From: Rubricoccus sp038746605
GTDB lineage: Bacteria > Bacteroidota > Rhodothermia > Rhodothermales > Rubricoccaceae
Length of the DNA: 64,000 nt
Assembly: GCA_038746605.1 (NCBI GenBank)
Contig: JBCDKM010000010.1
Span: 82,772 to 146,771, forward strand
Direction: 5' to 3'
In this document: positions 58,900 through 64,000 of the stretch, piece after piece
How positions within the stretch are numbered: the stretch's first letter is position 1
Layout: each line of letters starts with the position of its first letter
Notes under the pieces: model-generated
What the model saw: the letters and a program-made list of their open reading frames with translations, nothing else
Told to the model about the DNA's origin: nothing
The model's database searches: none
Made by a program: the position numbers and the translations under genes

Positions 58900-61596
58900 A
58901 TGCTTCGTGCTCTTGCTCTCCTCTTCGCCGTCACGACTGCCAGCGCGCAGGTCCCGGACGGCCTCGTGCCCCGCTTCGAGTTCCCTAAGAGCGGCCCCGT
59001 CATGGAGCGGACCACGAACGCCGGGTCCTTCTTCCACGCGGTCGGGCGCCGGGCAGCGGTGTTCGGCTACGAGAACCGCCCGATGGAGGCGTGGGTCTAC
59101 CCGCTGAAGATCTTCGAGGACGCGAAGCTGGCGTTCAACCTGGAGAACTACCCGGTGCCCTCGGACGGAACGACGATCATGCGGCGCATCGAGGTCCGTC
59201 CCGAGGCCACGACGCTCGTCTACACGCACCCGGCGTTCACCGTCCGCCAGACCATCCTCGCACCCGTCGACGAGATGGGCATTGTGATGCTGCTGGACGT
59301 GGACGCGCTCCGGCCGCTGACGGTCAGCATGGAGTTCCGACCGGATCTCGGGCTGATGTGGCCCGCCGGGCTGATGACCGGCTTCGTGGGGTTCGACGCC
59401 GAGCGCGGACGCTACTTCACGGGCGAGGAGACGCAGCGCTTCTACGGGATGATCGGCAGCCCGCTGGCCCGCGACGTGAGCGTGCAGCCCTATCAGGAGG
59501 AGCCGCAGGACGTGCCGAACCGCTTCGAGATGACCATCTCGCCCGAGATCGCGAGGGACTACTACGTCCCCATCGTGGTCTCCGGGAGCGTCTCCGGCCG
59601 CGCCGACGCCGAGGCGGTCTACGACCGTCTCCTCGCGAACGTCCCGCAGCTCTTCGAGGACACCGCTGCCCACTACCGCCGCCTCGGCGTCACGATGGAG
59701 GTAGACACGCCGGACGACCGGCTGGATGAGGCCTTCGCGTGGTCGAAAGTCGGCATGGACAAGGGCCTCGCGACGAGCCCGGACCTGGGCACCGGCCTCA
59801 TCGCGGGCTACCGGACCTCCGGCAACTCCGAGCGGCCCGGCTTCGCGTGGTTCTTCGGCCGCGACGCCCTCTGGACCGCCCTCGCGACCACGGCCGTCGG
59901 TGACTACGAGACGACGCGCCTCGCGCTCCGCTTCCTGGCGCAGTTCCAGCGCGAGGACGGCAAGATCCCGCACGAGATCAGCCAGTCCGCCGCCTACATC
60001 GACTGGTTCGAGGACTACCCATACCCGTGGGCGAGCGCGGACGCCACGCCGCTCTTCGTGATCGCGCTCGCGGATTTCTGGCGCCAGTCCGGCGATATCG
60101 CGTTCGTGCGCGACCATTGGCAGGCCGCGAAGGACGCCTACGCCTTCACCACCGCGACGGACGCGGATGGCAACGGCCTGTTCGAGAACACGGGCGTCGG
60201 GCACGGATGGGTGGAAGGCGGCGAGCTGTACCCGCCACACGAGGAGCTGTACCAGTCAGCCCTCGTGGCGCAGGCCGCGCGAGACCTCGCCGAGTTGGCA
60301 CGCGTCCTCGGGGAGCCCCGCCTCGGCACCGAGGCGGACGGACTCGCGGACCGGACCATCGCCGCGATGGAAGAGACGTTCTGGCACGAGGCCGATGGCT
60401 TCTATGCGTTCGGGACCGCCTACCCCGGCGCCCCGACGCTTTCGGAGACCACCGGCCCCCTCACCGACGCAGACTTGCGCGAGAACACGGCCTTCCTGAG
60501 CGAGACCAACCGCGACCTCGGCGACCTGGCCGTCGTTCGCGAGAACACCGCGCTCCAGGGCGTGGCCCACTGGTGGGGATTGCTGAACGACGCCAACTCG
60601 CAATCCGCCATCACGCACTACGGATCGGCCGGCATCGCGACCGACTGGGGCGCGCGCATCCTCACCAAAGAGAGCGACCTTTACGATCCGCTTTCCTACC
60701 ACAACGGCTCGGTCTGGGGCCTCTTCACCGGCTGGACCAGCATGGGCGCGTACTCGTACGGCCGCCCGCACGTCGGCGCGCAGGCGTTGTACGGCAACGC
60801 GTTGCTGACGCGGCAGGACGCTCTCGGCTACGTCACGGAACTCCTCAGCGGCGACTACAACACGGCCTTCGGAAGGAGCAGCCACCACCAGATCTGGTCA
60901 GAGGCGATGGTCGCCACGCCGCTCGTGCGCGGGATGCTGGGCATCGACGTGACAGAGGGCGGCGAGCGCGTCCGCATCGCGCCGCAGATTCCGTCGGACT
61001 GGCCGTTTCTGAACGTCCGCAACATTCCCGTGGGAGATCAGACGGTCGGGCTGGAAATCGACCGGACCCCGCGTCAGATCACGGTCGAACTCAGCGGCCT
61101 GGAGGGCACGGCTGTCGAGATCGCGCCCGCACTTCCTCGCGATGCCATCGTCCGCCGCGTGACGGCAGACGGCCGCTCGGTGCCCGTCGAGATGGTTCCG
61201 AGGGGCGACGTGCAGTTCGCCACGGTCCGCCTCGGCGAGGCCCCGGAGCGGGTCGTCTACACGCTGGAGCGGATGGGCACCGACGTGTCCGTCCGCTACG
61301 AGCCCGCCGAGCCCGGCGACGTGAGCCGCCAGCCGCGCGTGCTCCGATCGGTCGCGAGTGAGGATGCGCTGACGCTCCTCCTGGAGGGTCGGGCGGGGAC
61401 GTCCCACACCTTCAGCCTCCACACCGACCGCGAGACGGGCGAGGTGGACGGAGGCGTCGTGGGCACGATGGTCGTCATGCCCGATGCGGCGCTGAGGCCG
61501 GGCCAGATTCCACCGCGCCTTCTGATCGTCTCGTTCGAGGGCGAGCCCGGCCGCTCCGGCTACGTCCGTCGCGAGGTCACGATCCCCCTCGAGTAG
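58900..61596 (+). CDS. Secreted six-hairpin glycosidase (amylo-1,6-glucosidase-like)
   Basis: The 898-residue protein starts at ATG 58900 with a signal peptide (MLRALALLFAVTTASAQ). A beta-sandwich N-terminal domain (about 20-270) precedes an (alpha/alpha)6 barrel with RPGFAWFFGRDALWTALA, REDGKIPHEISQSA, YPYPWASADATPLF and GWVEGGELYPPHEELYQSALV, as in GH133/GH63-type debranching-like enzymes. A C-terminal beta domain follows. It probably cleaves alpha-glucosides outside the cytoplasmic membrane. A perfect palindrome copy reads PRLGTEADG inside the barrel. The exact substrate cannot be set from sequence alone. Confidence 0.85.
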   Translation: MLRALALLFAVTTASAQVPDGLVPRFEFPKSGPVMERTTNAGSFFHAVGRRAAVFGYENRPMEAWVYPLKIFEDAKLAFNLENYPVPSDGTTIMRRIEVRPEATTLVYTHPAFTVRQTILAPVDEMGIVMLLDVDALRPLTVSMEFRPDLGLMWPAGLMTGFVGFDAERGRYFTGEETQRFYGMIGSPLARDVSVQPYQEEPQDVPNRFEMTISPEIARDYYVPIVVSGSVSGRADAEAVYDRLLANVPQLFEDTAAHYRRLGVTMEVDTPDDRLDEAFAWSKVGMDKGLATSPDLGTGLIAGYRTSGNSERPGFAWFFGRDALWTALATTAVGDYETTRLALRFLAQFQREDGKIPHEISQSAAYIDWFEDYPYPWASADATPLFVIALADFWRQSGDIAFVRDHWQAAKDAYAFTTATDADGNGLFENTGVGHGWVEGGELYPPHEELYQSALVAQAARDLAELARVLGEPRLGTEADGLADRTIAAMEETFWHEADGFYAFGTAYPGAPTLSETTGPLTDADLRENTAFLSETNRDLGDLAVVRENTALQGVAHWWGLLNDANSQSAITHYGSAGIATDWGARILTKESDLYDPLSYHNGSVWGLFTGWTSMGAYSYGRPHVGAQALYGNALLTRQDALGYVTELLSGDYNTAFGRSSHHQIWSEAMVATPLVRGMLGIDVTEGGERVRIAPQIPSDWPFLNVRNIPVGDQTVGLEIDRTPRQITVELSGLEGTAVEIAPALPRDAIVRRVTADGRSVPVEMVPRGDVQFATVRLGEAPERVVYTLERMGTDVSVRYEPAEPGDVSRQPRVLRSVASEDALTLLLEGRAGTSHTFSLHTDRETGEVDGGVVGTMVVMPDAALRPGQIPPRLLIVSFEGEPGRSGYVRREVTIPLE
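60318..60337. repeat. Interspersed palindrome inside the glucosidase-like gene
   Basis: Palindrome with perfect 9-nt arms and centre CA, read as RLGTEA in a loop between barrel helices. Confidence 0.87.
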
Positions 61597-61615
61597 CCAC
61601 GCTCCCGGACTCGCC

Positions 61616-61649
61616 CCACCTCGGCCCCTCCACGGGCCTACCGAGGCGG
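61616..61649. repeat. Long-loop palindrome 3' of the glucosidase-like gene
   Basis: Arms CCACCTCGG and CCGAGGCGG around a 16-nt spacer. It starts 19 nt after the stop at 61596 and 14 nt before the next start. Confidence 0.8.
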
Positions 61650-61662
61650 GCGCCCTCGCGCG

Positions 61663-63864
61663 ATGCCCCACCGCCTGCTCCTCCTCGCGTGCCTCCTCGC
61701 CCTCGCGGCGTGCGGACCCGAGCCCCGGCCCAGCGGCACCGCCCGCATGGCCGACACGCTGGACGCGCTCGCCTCCCGCGCCGAGGCCGCGCCGATGCCG
61801 TACTTCGTGCTCAACGAAGCCCGCGCGGATCGACTGGAGGCCAGCCTCACGCGGTACGGCGGGACGGACCTGCTCCGCGCCCGCTTCGACCTCGCGCGCG
61901 AGCGGCTCAACGCGGGCCAGACCGACGCGGCCATCCGCCACCTCGTCGACCTCGGCGAGGCCGTGGGCGGGGTGGACGCCATCGCGACGAGCCCGGAAGC
62001 GCGGCCGGTCTTCGCGCTTCTCGCGACGGCCTACCTGCGGCGCGGCGAGCAGGCCAACTGCCTCGCGAATCACCACGCGGGCGAGGTCTGCGTCCTCCCC
62101 TTCCGCGACGCCGCCATCCACGCCGACCCCGACGGAGCCAGTCGCGCGGCGGACCTCCTCGCCAACCTCACCGCAGCGGAGCCGGGAGATCTCGCGAACC
62201 GCTGGCTGCTCAACGTCGCGCACCACGCGCTCGGCGGCTACCCCGAGAGCGTCCCCGAGGCGGCCCGCATCGACGGGCTGGACGCTGAGCCCGGCCCCAT
62301 CGGCCAGTGGACCAACGTCGCGCCGATGCGCGGAGCCGCCATCGACGGCCTCTCCGGCGGGGTCTCCTTCGAGGACTTCGACGGCGACGGCGACCCGGAT
62401 CTCTTCGTGACTAGCTACGGCCTGCGTGATCCCATCCGCTACCTCGAAAACAACGGTGGCGCCTTCACGGACCAGACCGAGCGCGCCGGGCTGGACGGTC
62501 TCATCGGTGGCCTCAACACCGTCCACGCCGATGTGGACAGCGACGGCGACGCGGACGTGCTCGTGCTCCGAGGCGGCTGGTTCGGCGCGGCGGGCGCCTG
62601 GCCCAACTCGCTCCTCCTCAACGACGGGACCGGCCGCTTCGAGGACGTGACCTACGCCGCTGGTCTCGGCGAACCGCACCCGACGCAAACCGCCGCCTTC
62701 GCGGACGTGGACGCAGACGGCGACCTCGATCTGTTCATCGGCAACGAGAGCGGCGGGGCGTACCCGGACGCTCTCGGGGAGACGGCCGAGGCCTCGCGCC
62801 ACCCCTCGCACCTCTTCCTCAACGAGGGCACGGAGGACGGCATCCCACGCTTCCGCGAGGCCGCGCGCGAGGCCGGGATCGACCTCGGGGCCTTCGTCAA
62901 AGGCGTCACGTTTCTCTACGCCGATGGCGATGACCGGCCGGACCTCTTCGTGAGCGTCCTCGGCGGCGAGAACCGGCTCTACCTCAACCGCAGCACGAAC
63001 GGCCGCGCGAGGTTCGAGCCCGCGCCCGAGGCGGGCGTGGCCGCGCCCCTCTTCTCCTTCCCCGTCGTCGCCGCAGACTTCGACGGCGACGGTCTGGACG
63101 ACCTCTTCGTCGGCGCCTACGACGTGCGGCGCTTTTTCCAGACCCCCGCCGACGCCGCGCGCGAATGGCTCGGCGAGCCGCCCGTCGCGGAGACCTCCCG
63201 GCTCTTCCTCGGCGCCGGAGACGGCTCCTTCCGCGATGCCACCGAGGCGAGCGGCCTCGGCCTCCCGCTCTTCGGAATGGGCCTCAACACTGGCGACCTC
63301 GACGGGGACGGTCGCCTCGACCTCTACGTCGGCACCGGCGCACCGGACCTCCGCTCCCTGATCCCCAACCGCGCCTTCCTCAACCGGGGCACGCCGGGCG
63401 CGCCTCGCTTCGAGGACGTGACGCTCTCGTCTGGCCTCGGCCATCTCCAGAAGGGCCACGCCGTCGCCTTCGCAGATGCGGACGGCGATGGCGATGAGGA
63501 CCTCTACGCCGTCATGGGCGGAGCCGTCCAGGGCGACCTCGCGCGGAACGTGCTCTTCGAGAACCCCGGCACGGGGCGCTGGTATCCCATCGGGGTGCAT
63601 GGCCCACACGGGGTCGTCCACGGCACCCGCCTCGCGATCACGCTCCGCGAGGCGGACGGGACCGAGCGCCGCGTGTACCGAACCGTTGGGACTGGCGGGA
63701 GCTTTGGCGCGAGCGCGCTCCGCGTCCACGTCGGCCTCGGCGAGACCGCCGAGGTGGTGGGAATCGCGACGACCCACCCCGATGGCTCCCGCCACACGTG
63801 GTCACCAGGCGACCCGCCGAGATTGATCAGGCCAGGGGCTGACCGCCCGCGGGAAGCGCCCTAG
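61663..63864 (+). CDS. CRTAC1/FG-GAP repeat lipoprotein
   Basis: The 733-residue protein starts at ATG 61663 with a lipoprotein signal (MPHRLLLLACLLALAAC, lipobox C17). After a helical TPR-like part (about 30-210) comes a beta-propeller with at least six calcium-binding FG-GAP loops of the form D-x-D-G-D-x-D (for example DFDGDGDPDLF, DVDADGDLDLF, DLDGDGRLDLY). The end has an ASPIC/UnbV-like domain (HGTRLAITLREADG, VGLGETAEV). Such proteins may bind glycans outside the cell. The stop TAG at 63862-63864 shares its G with the first base of the IS element. Confidence 0.88.
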   Translation: MPHRLLLLACLLALAACGPEPRPSGTARMADTLDALASRAEAAPMPYFVLNEARADRLEASLTRYGGTDLLRARFDLARERLNAGQTDAAIRHLVDLGEAVGGVDAIATSPEARPVFALLATAYLRRGEQANCLANHHAGEVCVLPFRDAAIHADPDGASRAADLLANLTAAEPGDLANRWLLNVAHHALGGYPESVPEAARIDGLDAEPGPIGQWTNVAPMRGAAIDGLSGGVSFEDFDGDGDPDLFVTSYGLRDPIRYLENNGGAFTDQTERAGLDGLIGGLNTVHADVDSDGDADVLVLRGGWFGAAGAWPNSLLLNDGTGRFEDVTYAAGLGEPHPTQTAAFADVDADGDLDLFIGNESGGAYPDALGETAEASRHPSHLFLNEGTEDGIPRFREAAREAGIDLGAFVKGVTFLYADGDDRPDLFVSVLGGENRLYLNRSTNGRARFEPAPEAGVAAPLFSFPVVAADFDGDGLDDLFVGAYDVRRFFQTPADAAREWLGEPPVAETSRLFLGAGDGSFRDATEASGLGLPLFGMGLNTGDLDGDGRLDLYVGTGAPDLRSLIPNRAFLNRGTPGAPRFEDVTLSSGLGHLQKGHAVAFADADGDGDEDLYAVMGGAVQGDLARNVLFENPGTGRWYPIGVHGPHGVVHGTRLAITLREADGTERRVYRTVGTGGSFGASALRVHVGLGETAEVVGIATTHPDGSRHTWSPGDPPRLIRPGADRPREAP

Positions 63865-64000
63865 AGGCTGTTGCAATAGTCTGAGCGGGCGGCGGAGCTT
63901 GGGCGCATGAGCACTACCCGACTCTCCGATCCGCAGTGGGAGGCCATCCGGCCGCACCTGCCCGCCCCGTCGCGTATGGGCCGACCTCGTGCCGACGACC
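63864..64000 (+). mobile_element. IS5-family insertion sequence, left end (cut by window edge)
   Basis: GAGGCTGTTGCAATAGTCTGAGC at 63864 onward is the kind of terminal inverted repeat seen in IS5-group elements, and a transposase reading frame starts 43 nt inside. The bases CTA before it make CTAG with the first G, a known target of IS427-type members. Only 137 bp lie in the window. Confidence 0.82.
63907..64000 (+). CDS. IS5-family transposase, N-terminal fragment
   Basis: The first 31 residues (MSTTRLSDPQWEAIRPHLPAP, then RMGRPRADD) are the standard N-terminus of IS5/IS427 DDE transposases (DUF4096-type). The gene continues past the window end, so whether it is intact cannot be seen. Confidence 0.88.
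   Translation, partial: MSTTRLSDPQWEAIRPHLPAPSRMGRPRADD

Noticed and set aside
2..61649. Palindromes as a CRISPR array or as classical rho-independent terminators
   Set aside because: Copies are scattered, with no regular spacing or spacers, and lack T-tracts; several lie in the middle of genes.
60898..63795. A 965-codon open frame on the minus strand across the glucosidase-like and CRTAC1 genes
   Set aside because: It is the mirror of two strong genes in GC-rich DNA; its Arg/Glu/Val-rich translation resembles no protein and crosses their gene boundary.

Overview
The window is GC-rich DNA from a free-living, Gram-negative, menaquinone-using heterotroph. The gene content fits the Rhodothermota (Rhodothermales, Rubrivirga/Rubricoccus-like). 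Pointers are an EndA-type nuclease with a type IX-like C-terminal sorting domain, GWxTD and CRTAC1/FG-GAP proteins, two-component propeller kinases, menE-menC, a short tmRNA tag ending in ALAA, frequent GTG starts and little Shine-Dalgarno signal. The taxon is inferred from these features, not from a search.

Layout. 0-5.4 kb: a secreted protein, then cyanophycin synthetase (cphA) with a stand-alone Mur-ligase paralogue. 5.4-13.4 kb: a visibly lower-GC three-gene block on the minus strand, made of a vWA surface protein, a tubulin/FtsZ-like GTPase with a canonical GGTGAGT signature, and a membrane-anchored coiled-coil protein that looks like a degenerate tubulin paralogue. This is the best candidate for a little-described system. 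13.5-20.9 kb: thyA-folA, a PAS histidine kinase, a secreted endonuclease, a GGQ ribosome-rescue factor, a VanX-like dipeptidase and a DinB/YfiT protein. 21.0-22.0 kb: the tmRNA gene (ssrA), whose T-loop is split by a 648-nt group I intron carrying an antisense LAGLIDADG homing endonuclease gene. 22.1-32.5 kb: a SprT-like protein, menE-menC, an EEP-family protein, two rhomboids, an LpxH-like phosphoesterase and PBP1A. 32.5-47.2 kb: sbcD, a propeller kinase/NarL-type regulator pair, a run of secreted proteins with a YidD-like member, RqcH/NFACT, YqgE, HxlR, CtaA and a GWxTD protein. 47.2-49.1 kb: a small lower-GC insert with a redoxin lipoprotein, flanked by a duplicated gene end. 49.1-63.9 kb: an AraC-type membrane regulator, an S41 peptidase, a TetR/NTF2-like pair, a GNAT, a holin-like protein, a GH13 plus glucosidase-like pair and a CRTAC1 protein. 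At the right edge an IS5-type element begins inside the stop codon of the last gene.

Across the whole window runs a family of about 19 copies of a 20-bp near-perfect palindrome, CCGCCTCGGTACCGAGGCGG with variable centre. Intergenic copies sit mostly just after stop codons. Copies inside genes (folA, menE twice, rqcH, the GH13 gene, the glucosidase-like gene, a secreted protein) are nearly all read in one frame as (R/H)LG(T/A/P)EA. The low-GC blocks contain none. Three translation-rescue functions (tmRNA, the GGQ factor and RqcH) also fall within 24 kb.
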